Shown here one piece after another: positions 1-9,924 of a stretch of 64,000 bases of DNA (the stretch's first letter is position 1; each line of letters begins with the position of its first letter). The notes under the pieces are model-generated. The model made no database searches. It saw only the letters and a list, made by a program, of their open reading frames with translations, and was not told where the DNA came from. The stretch covers positions 222,639-286,638 of the forward strand of contig NZ_JAQQGN010000004.1 of assembly GCF_028550595.1 (NCBI RefSeq), read 5' to 3'. The DNA comes from Luteimonas sp. BLCC-B24 (GTDB lineage: Bacteria; Pseudomonadota; Gammaproteobacteria; Xanthomonadales; Xanthomonadaceae). The translations under genes and the position numbers were made by a program.

Positions 1-420
1 GCGGCGCACGCGGCGGGCGCGGAGATCGTCGAGTTCGCGCTGCGAGCGGCGTTCGTCGACCTGACGCTCCTGGGCGCGATAGCTCGCCGCGAGCTGCTCG
101 AGCACCTGTTTGTCGCGGCTGGCGAGCAGCAGGCGGCCGCGCTCGATCTCCACCGTCTGGCGGCTGTTGTCGACCGCCCGCGTCTGCTGCTCGACGGCCG
201 ACTGCAGCCGGTCGAGGAACGCGCGCCGGTTCGCCAGCTGCGCCGGACTGGTCGCCGACATCTGGCTGTTGCCGTATTCCTCCGCGTAGCGGCGCAGCTC
301 GACCAGCTGCGCTTCGTGCTGCGCGAGCACGCTCTGGCGCTCGGCCAGCACGCGGGCGGCCGCGTCCTCGGTCTCCTGGGCGCGGTTGAGCAGGGGGTCG
401 ATGCGGCGGGACTGCTTCAT
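1..420 (-). CDS. fliJ: Flagellar export protein FliJ, 3' end outside window
   Basis: Coiled-coil chaperone-escort protein of the flagellar type III export gate. It links the FliI/FliH ATPase complex to FlhA at the cytoplasmic base of the basal body. 140 codons are visible, reading from an ATG whose first bases overlap the fliI stop (ATGA). The reading frame is open to the left edge. The sequence is rich in Glu, Gln, Arg and Ala with heptad character and no cysteine, as expected for FliJ (usually about 147 aa), so only a few C-terminal residues are missing. It is the last visible gene of the fliE-F-G-H-I-J series. Identification rests on position plus the coiled-coil composition, since FliJ is poorly conserved. 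Confidence 0.85.
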   Translation of the reverse strand, partial: MKQSRRIDPLLNRAQETEDAAARVLAERQSVLAQHEAQLVELRRYAEEYGNSQMSATSPAQLANRRAFLDRLQSAVEQQTRAVDNSRQTVEIERGRLLLASRDKQVLEQLAASYRAQERQVDERRSQRELDDLRARRVRR

Positions 421-1808
421 GCGGTGACTTCCTCGGGGTGCAACAGGCGCTCGAGCGCCTCGCGGCTGTGCTGCAGATCGGCGGCGCGGGCGATGTCCTG
501 ACCCAGGAACTCGACGATCTCGGGCCAGCGCGCCAGGGCCTCGTCGACGGCCGGGTCGGCGCCGCGCTGGTAGGCACCGATGGCGATCAGGTCGCGGTTG
601 GCGGTGTAGGCCGAGATCAGGCGCTTCAGCGAGCGAATGCGCTCGCGCCAGGTGTCGTCGGCGATTTCGGTGACCACGCGACTCACCGACGATTCGACGT
701 CGATGGCCGGGTACAGGCCGGCGTCGGCGATGCGTCGCGACAGCAGGATATGGCCGTCGAGAATCGCGCGCGCGGCATCGGCGATCGGATCCTGCGGATC
801 GTCGCCTTCGGTGAGCACGGTGTAGAACGCGGTGATCGAGCCGCGTCCGGCCGCGCCGTTGCCGGCGCGCTCGACCAGCGCCGGCAGCTTGGCGAACACG
901 CTCGGCGGGTAGCCGCGGGTGGTCGGCGGCTCGCCGACCGACAGACCGATCTCGCGCTGGGCCTGGGCGAAGCGGGTCAGCGAATCCATCAGCAGCAGCA
1001 CGTTGAGGCCCTGGTCGCGGAACCACTCGGCGATCGCGGTCGCGCGATAGGCGCCGTGCAGACGCGCGAGCGGCGGTCGATCGGCCGGCGCCGCGACGAC
1101 GACCGCGCGGCGCAGGCCCTCTTCACCGAGCGTGCTCTCGACGAAGTCGCGCACTTCGCGGCCACGTTCGCCGATCAGGCCGACGACGATGACGTCGGCG
1201 GCGGTGAAGCGGGTCATCATGCCCAGCAGCGTCGATTTGCCGACGCCGGAGCCGGCGAACAGGCCCACGCGCTGGCCGCGACCGATCGGCAGCAGGGCGT
1301 TGATCGCGCGCACGCCGACGTCCAGCGGCTGGATGATCGGTTCACGCGCCAGCGGATTGATCGCCACGCCGGCCATGCCCACGCTGCCCTCGGCACGGAT
1401 CGGCCCCTTGCCGTCGAGCGGCACGCCGTCGGAATCGATGACCCGGCCCAGCAGGCCTTCGCCGATCTCGACGCCGCCGCGGCGGTGCAGCGGCACCACG
1501 CGTGCATTCGGCAGCAGGCCGTGCAGCTCGGCGCTGGGCATCAGCGACGTGCGATCGCCGGAGAATCCGACCACCTCGGCCTCGACCCAGCCACCGTCGA
1601 CTTCGACCTTGCAGGTGGCGCCCATCGGAGCGGCGCAGCCGACCGCTTCGACGGTCAGCCCGATCGCGCGACGCAGGATGCCTTCGCGGATCAGGCCGCG
1701 GCCGGCGGCCGGGTCCGGCCCGGTGGCGTCGAGGCGGGTGGCCAGGCGCAGGTTGCGCGCGGTCAGCCAGTCGGCCGGATCGGCGCTGGGCAGCGGCGCC
1801 GCGCTCAT
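417..1808 (-). CDS. fliI: Flagellum-specific ATPase FliI
   Basis: Hexameric ATPase that energises unfolding and delivery of flagellar export substrates at the export gate. It is related to the F1-ATPase beta subunit. 463 aa. The Walker A loop (AGSGVGKS) is at about residues 185-192, followed by the conserved GLIGERGREVRDF segment and LLLMDSLTRFAQAQREI (Walker B). The motif PTTRGYPPSVF is typical of T3SS ATPases. The start is an ATG coupled to the fliH stop by a 4-base ATGA overlap, and its own stop overlaps the fliJ start in the same way. The length matches the family (about 440-460 aa). No missing motifs. Confidence 0.97.
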   Translation of the reverse strand: MSAAPLPSADPADWLTARNLRLATRLDATGPDPAAGRGLIREGILRRAIGLTVEAVGCAAPMGATCKVEVDGGWVEAEVVGFSGDRTSLMPSAELHGLLPNARVVPLHRRGGVEIGEGLLGRVIDSDGVPLDGKGPIRAEGSVGMAGVAINPLAREPIIQPLDVGVRAINALLPIGRGQRVGLFAGSGVGKSTLLGMMTRFTAADVIVVGLIGERGREVRDFVESTLGEEGLRRAVVVAAPADRPPLARLHGAYRATAIAEWFRDQGLNVLLLMDSLTRFAQAQREIGLSVGEPPTTRGYPPSVFAKLPALVERAGNGAAGRGSITAFYTVLTEGDDPQDPIADAARAILDGHILLSRRIADAGLYPAIDVESSVSRVVTEIADDTWRERIRSLKRLISAYTANRDLIAIGAYQRGADPAVDEALARWPEIVEFLGQDIARAADLQHSREALERLLHPEEVTA

Positions 1809-2416
1809 GCGCCTGCTCCGGCGCGGCGCAGCACCACGTCCAGCGCACCGCGCAGGCGCGCGTCGAGGCTGCCGTCGATGCGCACGCTTTCGGCGTGGAC
1901 GCGCAGATCACCGCGGGCCAGGGCCGGATCGGCGACCAGCCGGGTCGACGGATTCAGCGACAGCAACGGGGTCAGCGCGGCGATGTCGTCGGGATGCAGG
2001 CGCACCTCGACCTCGCGCGCCGCGCCGCCGACCGCATCCACGGCTTCGCCGACCAGATCGGCCAGCAGCGCCGGATCGGCGAGATAGGCGCGGCCGACCA
2101 GGGCGCCGGCGATGCGGACGGCCAGATCGCCGAGCGCACCGACGACCTCGTTCTCGAGGCGCGCCAGCGGACGCGAGAAATTGTCGAGGATGCCTTCGAT
2201 CTGCGCGGTCAGCCGGCGCATCTCGCTCTGGCTGGCGGCGAGGCCCTCGGCGCGGCCCTGGGCCAGTCCGTCGTCGTAGCCCTCGCGCTGGGCGTCGTCG
2301 CGGATCTGCTGGATCTCCTCCAGCGACGGCGGACGCGGCAGCTCGACCGGCACCTCCTCCACCGGCGGTGGCGGCTCCTCCAGCGGCGGGGCGTACCAGC
2401 GCACGGCCTCGTTCAT
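1805..2416 (-). CDS. fliH: Flagellar assembly protein FliH
   Basis: Negative regulator and stator-like partner of FliI. It forms dimers through a central helical region and anchors the ATPase to the C-ring via FliN. 203 aa. The N-terminus has a proline/glutamate-rich stretch (residues about 10-35), then a region with glycine-spaced repeats (GYDDGLAQGRAEGLAA, resembling the family's GxxxG array), then an E/V-type peripheral-stalk-like C-terminal half (LGDLAVRIAGALVGRAYLADP). The ATG overlaps the fliG stop by 4 bases, and the stop overlaps the fliI start. The start is supported by this overlap. Identity is secure from context plus the GxxxG-type stretch. Confidence 0.93.
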   Translation of the reverse strand: MNEAVRWYAPPLEEPPPPVEEVPVELPRPPSLEEIQQIRDDAQREGYDDGLAQGRAEGLAASQSEMRRLTAQIEGILDNFSRPLARLENEVVGALGDLAVRIAGALVGRAYLADPALLADLVGEAVDAVGGAAREVEVRLHPDDIAALTPLLSLNPSTRLVADPALARGDLRVHAESVRIDGSLDARLRGALDVVLRRAGAGA

Positions 2417-3429
2417 ACCAGCGCCTCGGCGCTGCCGCCGCCCAGGTTGATGCTGCCCTCATCGGCCAGACGGCGGACCAGGGTGAGGATTTCCTTCTGC
2501 GCGGCCTCGACATCCGACAGCCGCACCGGGCCGCGGGCCTCCATGTCCTCGAGCAGGATTTCGGCGGCGCGCTGGGACATATTGCGGGTGATCTTGTCGC
2601 GGACCTTGGGGTCGGCGCCGCGCAGCGCGATGCCCAGACGCTCGCCCGAGACCTCGCGCAGCACCGACTGCAGCTCGCGGTCGTCGAGTTCGATCAGGTC
2701 GTCGAACACGAACATCAGGTCCTGGATGCGCTGGCCGAGCACCGCATCGACCTTGCTGATCGCGCCGAGCAGGCTCTGGTCCTGTCCGGTGTCCATGAAG
2801 TTGAGGATGTTGGCCGCCACCTTGATGCCGCCCACGGCCGAGGACTTGAGGTTCTGGTTGCCGGCGAACTGGCGTTCCATGATCTCGTTGAGCTCGTTGA
2901 GCGCGTTGGGCGGAATGCCGTCGAGCGTGGCGATGCGCAGCAGCACGTCGGCGCGGGTGCGCTCGGGCAGCAGCTTGAGCGCATCGGCCGCCTGGTCGGG
3001 GTCGAGATGCGAGAGCACGATGGCGATGATCTGCGGATGCTCGTGGCGGACCAGATCCGCGATCGCACGCGGATCCATCCACTTCAGCGTATCGAGGCCG
3101 GTGGTGTTGCGGCCGAGCAGGATGCGGTCGATCAGACTGCCGGCCTTGTCCTCGCCCAGAGCCTGGACGAGCACGGCGCGGATGTAGTCGTCGGCGCCCA
3201 CGCCGAGCGAGGTCTGGCGGTCGAGCGCGCCGGAGAAATCCTCCATCACGTGGGCGACCTGTTCGCGGCTGACCGCGCCCATCGTCGCCATGGCCAGGCC
3301 CAGCTTCTGCACTTCCTTGGCATCCATGTGCTTGAGCACTTCGGCCGCATCGACCTCGCCGAGCGAGAGCAGCAGCACCGCGGCGCGCTGGACGCCGGTC
3401 AGCGAATTGACATCAGGCGGCCGCTTCAT
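2413..3429 (-). CDS. fliG: Flagellar motor switch protein FliG
   Basis: C-ring component that couples stator torque to rotation and, with FliM/FliN, sets rotation direction. 338 aa, normal length. The start region carries LTGVQRAAVLLLSLGE; the middle carries the EHPQ motif (VRHEHPQIIAIVLSHL), and the C-terminal torque helix contains the alternating charged residues of LIELDDRELQSVLREV. The start lies 17 bases inside the end of fliF, giving coupled translation, and the end overlaps fliH by 4 bases. All signature regions are present, so the motor switch should be functional. Confidence 0.97.
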   Translation of the reverse strand: MKRPPDVNSLTGVQRAAVLLLSLGEVDAAEVLKHMDAKEVQKLGLAMATMGAVSREQVAHVMEDFSGALDRQTSLGVGADDYIRAVLVQALGEDKAGSLIDRILLGRNTTGLDTLKWMDPRAIADLVRHEHPQIIAIVLSHLDPDQAADALKLLPERTRADVLLRIATLDGIPPNALNELNEIMERQFAGNQNLKSSAVGGIKVAANILNFMDTGQDQSLLGAISKVDAVLGQRIQDLMFVFDDLIELDDRELQSVLREVSGERLGIALRGADPKVRDKITRNMSQRAAEILLEDMEARGPVRLSDVEAAQKEILTLVRRLADEGSINLGGGSAEALV

Positions 3430-5110
3430 CGTCCAACCATCCCTTCACTACTTGCGCAACGCGCTTGGAATCCGACTTCACCGCTTCGCGTGCGACGCGC
3501 AGGCGGTCCTCGTAGGCGTCCGACGGCAACGCGATCGGCGCGTGCTCCGCGGCCGACGCGGTGATCCGCGCCGTGTCTTCGGCCAGCATCGGCACGTCGC
3601 CCTCGTCGAGCAGCGTGACCTCGGCCGTGGCCGGCGTCTTCGGCGCCGGGGCCTTGGACGGACCGGTGATCTGGCGCACCGCCGGCCGCACGACGCCGAA
3701 GAGCAGGGCCAGCACCACCAGCGCGCCGAGGGCGAGCCGGGCGATGTCGCGCAGCATCGGGTTCTGCCACCACGGCGGCCCTTCGAAGCCGTCGCTCTGT
3801 TCGCGGACGAACGGTGCGTTCATCACCGACACCGTGTCGCCGCGCGCCTCGTCGAAACCGACGGCCTGGCGCACCAGGGCTTCGACCCGCTGCAGTTCGG
3901 CAGCCGTCAGCGGCTGCGTGGTGCTGGCGCCGTCGGCGCCGGCGCGCGGCACGTGATCCACCAGCACGGCGGCGCTGACGCGGCGGATGCGCCCCGGCGG
4001 CTGGCGCGTGTGGCTGAGCGTGCGGTCGAGCTCGTAATTGCGGGTGGAGCTGCGCGCGGTGTCGCCCGCGGCGCCCGCACCGGTGGCCGCGGCCACCTGG
4101 GCATCCAGCGGCGCGGGATTGATCGCGGTGTCGGGCAGGTTCGGGGTGGCGCCGGGAACGCCCTGGGGACCGGCATCGCGGCTGGTGGACTCGCTCAGCT
4201 GTTCGCTGCGCAGCTTGGGCGGCTCGGCGTTGTACAGCTCGCGCGCCTCCTCGCTGACCGAAAAGTCCATGTCCACGGTGACTTCGGCATTCACCCGGCC
4301 GGCGCCGGTCATGGGCTCGAGCAGCTCGCGGATGCGCTGGTTGAACGAGGTCTCCTGACGACGCACCTGCTCGAACTGCATCGCGCTCAGTGCCGCCGCC
4401 GGGTCCTGGGCATCGTTGCTGAGCAGGCGACCGTTCTGGTCGACCACGGTCACGCGCTCGGGGGCGAGATCCGGAATGCTGGAGGCGACGAGATGGACGA
4501 TGGCGTCGACCTGGCCGCGTTCGAGCGTCGAGCCGCCGCGCAGTTCGAGCACGACCGAGGCGCTCGCTGCCTCGCGCTGGCGGGTGAAGGCCGACGGCTT
4601 GGGAATCGCCAGATGCACGCGTGCGTCGCGCACCGGGCGCAGCGCGGCGATCGTGCGCACCAGTTCGGTTTCCAGCGCGTGCTGGTAGCGCGCGGTTTCG
4701 ACGAACTGGCTGACGCCGAAGCCCGGATCCCGCTCCATCAGCTCGAAGCCGATGCGGCCCGACTCGCCGAGGCCCGAACCGGCGAGCTTGAGGCGTGCGT
4801 CGTGGATGTTGGCTTCCGGCACCGAGATCGCGCCGGAGGCCTGGTCGATCTTGAACGGGATCTGCGCGGCCCGCAGCAGGTCGCTGGCCTCGGCCGTGGC
4901 CTTGGCGTCGAGGCCTGCGTACAGCGGCACGTAACCGGGCTTCTGCGCCCAGAAGAAGACCATCAGCCCGGCGGCGATGGCCACCGCGAGCAGCGCCATC
5001 TTGGCCAGCCGGCCGACCAGCTGCATCTTCTCCAGACGGTCGAGGACATCCACCGCCTTGCGGCTGGCCGCTTCGGTATTGAGTGCGTCCTTGGACAGCG
5101 TGATCGCCAT
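3413..5110 (-). CDS. fliF: Flagellar MS-ring protein FliF
   Basis: Inner-membrane ring protein that seeds basal body assembly. 565 aa, with a transmembrane segment at about residues 36-56 (MALLAVAIAAGLMVFFWA) and a second near residues 445-467 (LALGALVVLALLFGVV). Between them is the periplasmic ring-building region with RELVRTIAALRPVRDARVHLAIP, a family signature. A low-complexity linker follows (about residues 290-350). The C-terminal tail (VAQVVKGWLDDEAA) is the FliG-binding end and overlaps the fliG start by 17 bases. It starts 29 bases after the fliE stop, so it belongs to the operon driven by the sigma-54 promoter in front of fliE. Confidence 0.97.
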   Translation of the reverse strand: MAITLSKDALNTEAASRKAVDVLDRLEKMQLVGRLAKMALLAVAIAAGLMVFFWAQKPGYVPLYAGLDAKATAEASDLLRAAQIPFKIDQASGAISVPEANIHDARLKLAGSGLGESGRIGFELMERDPGFGVSQFVETARYQHALETELVRTIAALRPVRDARVHLAIPKPSAFTRQREAASASVVLELRGGSTLERGQVDAIVHLVASSIPDLAPERVTVVDQNGRLLSNDAQDPAAALSAMQFEQVRRQETSFNQRIRELLEPMTGAGRVNAEVTVDMDFSVSEEARELYNAEPPKLRSEQLSESTSRDAGPQGVPGATPNLPDTAINPAPLDAQVAAATGAGAAGDTARSSTRNYELDRTLSHTRQPPGRIRRVSAAVLVDHVPRAGADGASTTQPLTAAELQRVEALVRQAVGFDEARGDTVSVMNAPFVREQSDGFEGPPWWQNPMLRDIARLALGALVVLALLFGVVRPAVRQITGPSKAPAPKTPATAEVTLLDEGDVPMLAEDTARITASAAEHAPIALPSDAYEDRLRVAREAVKSDSKRVAQVVKGWLDDEAAA

Positions 5111-5139
5111 GGTCTTGGGTTAATCCTGTCCGGGCCGCG

Positions 5140-5538
5140 TCACAGCGGCATGTTCATGACGTCCTGGTACGCCTGTACCAGTCGATTGCGCACTTCCACC
5201 GTGGCCCGGAACGCGACCTGCGACTGCTGGGACGCGACCATGACCTTGGCCAGATCCGCACCCGGCTCGCCGAGTTCGAACGCCCGCACCAGCGCGCCGG
5301 AGCGCTGCTGGGCGCTGTTGACACCCTCGATCGCGTTGCGCAGGGTCGCGCCGAAACTCGGGGCCGCCACGCCCGGCGTGCCGGCGACGCCCTGCATGCC
5401 GCCGATCCCGCCGATCCCGCCCTGGACCGCGATCGCGTCGCTGCGCGGTGCATCGGCCGCCGTCATCTGCCGCGCCTGGCCGACCTGGCCCTGGTAGCTG
5501 CGGATCTGCGAGAGGATCGAATTGACCGAGTGCGTCAT
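5140..5538 (-). CDS. fliE: Flagellar hook-basal body protein FliE
   Basis: Small rod adaptor that joins the MS ring to the proximal rod and is the first exported axial protein. 132 aa from the ATG at 5536-5538 (MTHSVNSILSQIRSYQGQ). A GTG four codons upstream is also possible but would leave only about 14 bases of leader from the predicted transcription start. The C-terminal half has the conserved VASQQSQVAFRATVEVRNRL and the terminal YQDVMNMPL. The middle contains a Gly/Ile-rich low-complexity segment (GGIGGIGGMQG), an oddity compared with the more compact enterobacterial protein. First gene of the fliEFGHIJ operon. Confidence 0.95.
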   Translation of the reverse strand: MTHSVNSILSQIRSYQGQVGQARQMTAADAPRSDAIAVQGGIGGIGGMQGVAGTPGVAAPSFGATLRNAIEGVNSAQQRSGALVRAFELGEPGADLAKVMVASQQSQVAFRATVEVRNRLVQAYQDVMNMPL

Positions 5539-5574
5539 GCGGGCGATCACGAAGGGACGAACTGCCAGGGGTGA

Positions 5575-5590
5575 TGCAAGTCGCGTGCCG
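5575..5590 (-). promoter_or_regulatory. Sigma-54 (-24/-12) promoter of the fliE operon
   Basis: Read on the minus strand the site is CGGCACGCGACTTGCA. The invariant GG and GC are separated by 10 bases, and both blocks match the YGGCAC-N5-TTGCA consensus. The predicted start of transcription is about 5564, roughly 25 bases before the fliE ATG. A GC-rich inverted repeat lies upstream at about 5700-5720 (possible weak terminator of fleQ). The rpoN and fleQ genes just upstream supply the cognate sigma factor and activator. Confidence 0.85.
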
Positions 5591-5769
5591 GAACGGTGGA
5601 GCGGGGCGACGGAAATCCGGCGGCGGGTCGATCGGACGGGCCATTGCCCCCGGCACGGCGGTCGCGACGCCGTCCGCGCCCAGGGACGCGTCGACCTGCG
5701 GGCAGGGCCTTGCCCGCCAGACGCGGCGCCGCGGCCTGTCGTCGCTGGGCCGCGCGCGGCCGCCTCGGA

Positions 5770-7211
<1,442 letters not shown>

Positions 7212-7215
<4 letters not shown>

Positions 7216-7607
7216 GACACGGCTCCATCACGCGGCGCGGCCGCATGCAGGGATTCCAGGATCTGCATGACGTCCTGGATGTAGGACAGCTTGCTGACGA
7301 AGTTGTCGGCACCGGCGCGCGTGGCGTGCTCGCGGTGCTCGGCGTCGTCGAAATGGCTGGCGATGACCACGTAGGGCGGCGCGTCCTGGGCCTTGATCAG
7401 CCGGGTCGCCTGCAGGCCGCCCATCTCGGGCATGGCCAGGTCCATCAGCACCACTTCCGGGCGCAGGGCCTCGGACTGGGCAATGGCCTCGAGCCCGTTG
7501 CCGGCGGTGCCGACGACCTTGAGCCAGTCGACCTTGCGGAAGTGGCGCTGGGCGGCGTTGATGAAGCCCTCGTGGTCGTCGACCAGGAGCACGTTGATGG
7601 TCTGCAT
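7212..7607 (-). CDS. Stand-alone receiver-domain response regulator
   Basis: 131-aa single-domain CheY-like protein with no output domain. The acidic pair is D10-D11 (LLVDDHE), the phospho-acceptor is D56 ([13 protein letters not shown]), and the conserved Lys sits in [13 protein letters not shown] chose the ATG at 7605-7607 because GAGGA lies 6 bases upstream of it, embedded in the rpoN stop region; a longer reading frame upstream would overlap rpoN. It sits between rpoN and fleQ with coupled translation on the fleQ side, so it may modulate FleQ or the motor. No cognate kinase is adjacent. The family assignment is sure, the partner is not. Confidence 0.85.
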
Positions 7608-7617
7608 GGCGATGTCC

Positions 7618-9024
7618 TCAGCCCGCACGGGCGAGCAGGGTGGGGCGGGCACCGCGACGGCGCGCGCGCGCCGGGGCGATGTCGAGTTGTTCGCGGTACT
7701 TGGCGACGGTGCGGCGGGCGATGTGCACCCCCTGGCGGGCGAGCAGGGCGGCGATCGCGTCGTCGGCCAGTGGACGCTGCGCCGGCTCGGCTTCGATCAG
7801 ACGCCGCACCATCGCCTTGACCGCGGCGCCGGAAACGTTGGCCCCATCGAGGCGCACGGCGAAGAAGCGCTTCATCTCGATCGTGCCGCGCGGCGTCTGC
7901 AGGAACTTGCCGGTGGTGATGCGCGAGACGGTGGATTCGTGCATGCCGATCGCATCGGCCACGTCCTTGAGCGTCAGCGGCGCGATGGCCTCCTCGCCGC
8001 GTTCCAGAAACGCGGCCTGGCGCTCGACGATCACCCGCGCGGTGCGCAGCAGGGTGTCGTAACGCATCGACAGGCCGCGGGTGAACCAGCGGGCCTCCTG
8101 CAGCATGTCGCGCATCGGGGCGGCGGCCGGGCCCTCGGCCACCGCCCGCTCGTAGCCGGCGTTGATCGACACGCGCGGCGCGGCGGCCGGGTTCAGGGCC
8201 ACGCGCCAGCCGGCATCGGCCTGCCAGACGACGACGTCGGGCACGACGGCACCGGTGTCGGCCGGCGCGCCGGCCTGGGCGGGGCGCGGGTCCAGCGCCA
8301 GCACGATGCGCACGGCCTCCTGCACGTCGGCCTCGTCGCGCTGCAGATATCGGGCCAGTGCGGTGATGTCGTGGGTGGCGAGCAGTTCCAGCGCCTGCTC
8401 GACGATGCGCCGCGCCAGGACACGGCCGGCGACGCAGCCGGGCAGCGCGGCCAGCTGTGCGAGCAGGCATTCACGCAGGTCGCGCGCGGCGATGCCGGCC
8501 GGATCGCCGGCCAGCAGCCGCTGGCGCACGGCCTCGAGCGTGGCTGCGTCGCAGTCCAGACGCGCGCACCCCGTTTCGACGAGCTCGGCATGCGGCGCGG
8601 CGAGATAGCCGGCGTCGTCGCAGTGTTCGAGCCAGAAGGCGGCGATGGCGAGCGCATCGGCCTCGAGTTCGGTCGACAGGCGCTGCAGGATGCGCAGGTG
8701 CGGATCGGTCGACTCGCCCGCCGCGATGCGCGCCAGGCCGTCCTCGTCCTCACCGCTCCAGCTGGCGCCGCGCACGTCCCACATCGACGACTCGGGCAGC
8801 TCGTCGAACGCGGCGACGTCGGTCGCGGCGTCGGCGCGTTCCGGCACCGGATTTGCAACAGGCTCCTCGTCGAGTTCGAGCAGCGGGTTCTGCTCGAGAA
8901 TCCGACGGATCTCGAGATCCAGCTGCATCCCGTCGAGCTGGAGCAGACGGATCGACTGCAGCAACTGCGGCGTCATCTGCAGGGACTGGCCGAGCTGCAT
9001 CGAGGTGGTGGCACTGGCTTTCAT
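7618..9024 (-). CDS. rpoN: RNA polymerase sigma-54 factor (flagellar-locus copy)
   Basis: Sigma factor for -24/-12 promoters. 468 aa. Region I is the Gln/Leu-rich start (LGQSLQMTPQLLQSIRLLQL), region II is acidic and short, and region III includes the core-binding and DNA-binding parts (VADAIGMHESTVSRITTGKFLQTPRGTIEMKRFF). The RpoN box appears near the C-terminus as ARRTVAKYRE. Because it sits directly upstream of fleQ within the flagellar cluster it is probably the specialised paralogue (often called rpoN2 in xanthomonads), with the housekeeping copy elsewhere; that is inference. All regions appear intact. Confidence 0.95.
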   Translation of the reverse strand: MKASATTSMQLGQSLQMTPQLLQSIRLLQLDGMQLDLEIRRILEQNPLLELDEEPVANPVPERADAATDVAAFDELPESSMWDVRGASWSGEDEDGLARIAAGESTDPHLRILQRLSTELEADALAIAAFWLEHCDDAGYLAAPHAELVETGCARLDCDAATLEAVRQRLLAGDPAGIAARDLRECLLAQLAALPGCVAGRVLARRIVEQALELLATHDITALARYLQRDEADVQEAVRIVLALDPRPAQAGAPADTGAVVPDVVVWQADAGWRVALNPAAAPRVSINAGYERAVAEGPAAAPMRDMLQEARWFTRGLSMRYDTLLRTARVIVERQAAFLERGEEAIAPLTLKDVADAIGMHESTVSRITTGKFLQTPRGTIEMKRFFAVRLDGANVSGAAVKAMVRRLIEAEPAQRPLADDAIAALLARQGVHIARRTVAKYREQLDIAPARARRRGARPTLLARAG

Positions 9025-9137
9025 GTCGCCGGATTCCCGTCGCGGCGCTGGTCTGCGCCCGTGAAAGCATCGTGAAGCCGTCGCGACGGTTCCGCTATCA
9101 GGGTGTTTCCGACGGTGCGCGGGGTGGTCCCCACAGG

Positions 9138-9156
9138 TGTCGGGGTTTCCCCGACA
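9138..9156. repeat. 8-bp perfect inverted repeat upstream of rpoN
   Basis: TGTCGGGG and CCCCGACA face each other across a 3-base TTT loop, in the 203-base gap between the LuxR-type regulator gene and rpoN. A second weaker GGGG/CCCC dyad sits beside it at 9121-9132. It could be the terminator of the fliD operon (no U-tract on the minus strand, so weak) or an operator for rpoN. Position and symmetry are seen; function is not known. Confidence 0.5.
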
Positions 9157-9227
9157 GCGCTCCGGTCACGGCGGCGACGGTTTCCCGGCGGACGGGGACG
9201 CGGCCCTGCAGCGGGGCGCGCGCCGGC

Positions 9228-9860
9228 TCAGTCGGCCTTGCGCCCCTGGCGCGCGGCCAGCAGGACCAGTTCGTTGGCGCGCCGGCAGCCGAGCGCTTCC
9301 ATCATTCGCGCACGATGCGTTTCCACGGTCTTGACGCTGATGCCGAGATCCGACGCGATTTCCTTGCTGCTGAGCCCGCGGCCGATCATGTCCAGAATCT
9401 GCCGCTGGCGGTGCGACAGCGATTCCACACCATCGCCCTTGGGCCGCCCGAGCAGCGGCGCCATCATCCGCGACGACAGCCGCGGACTCAGAAACACCTC
9501 GCCGGCGAGCGCGGTGCGCAGCGCCAGTTCGAGTTCCAGTGGCGCCGCGTCCTTGACCACGAACCCGGACGCCCCGCGTTCGAGCGCGCTGCGCACGTGC
9601 TGGGAGTCGTCGTGCATCGACATGATCAGCACGCGGGTGGCCGGCAGTTCGGCGTGGATCGCGGCCATCGCCTCGATTCCGCTGCGGCCGGGCAGCGAGA
9701 GGTCCATCAGCACCACGTCCGGGCGATGGATCAGCGCGAGGTGCAGGGCCTCGTCGGCGCGACTGGCCTCGGCGCAGACGTCGACCGCGTCGAATCCCTG
9801 CAGCAGCCGGCTCAGGCCGGCCCGCACCAGGGTGTGGTCGTCGACGATCAGCACTCGCAC
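9228..9860 (-). CDS. LuxR/NarL-family response regulator
   Basis: 210-aa two-domain regulator. The receiver domain has acidic residues at 7-8, phospho-acceptor D53 in VVLMDLSLPGRSG and the Lys in GFVVKDAA. A GerE-type helix-turn-helix occupies about 145-200 (LSHRQRQILDMIGRGLSSKEIASDLGISVKTVETHRARM). The GTG at 9858-9860 is preferred because GGAGA lies 9 bases upstream; a longer frame would run antiparallel to nothing useful and overlap the PilZ-like gene. It is the last gene of the fliD-fliS-fliT-like-PilZ-like series. No kinase is adjacent; the NarX-type kinase at 38035-39351 is a possible but unproven partner. Confidence 0.88.
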   Translation of the reverse strand: MRVLIVDDHTLVRAGLSRLLQGFDAVDVCAEASRADEALHLALIHRPDVVLMDLSLPGRSGIEAMAAIHAELPATRVLIMSMHDDSQHVRSALERGASGFVVKDAAPLELELALRTALAGEVFLSPRLSSRMMAPLLGRPKGDGVESLSHRQRQILDMIGRGLSSKEIASDLGISVKTVETHRARMMEALGCRRANELVLLAARQGRKAD

Positions 9861-9924
9861 CAGCCGGTTTCTCCCTACGCCGGGCGCGGCCCGGTCACCG
9901 AAGGATACGCGAGCACGCGCTCGC

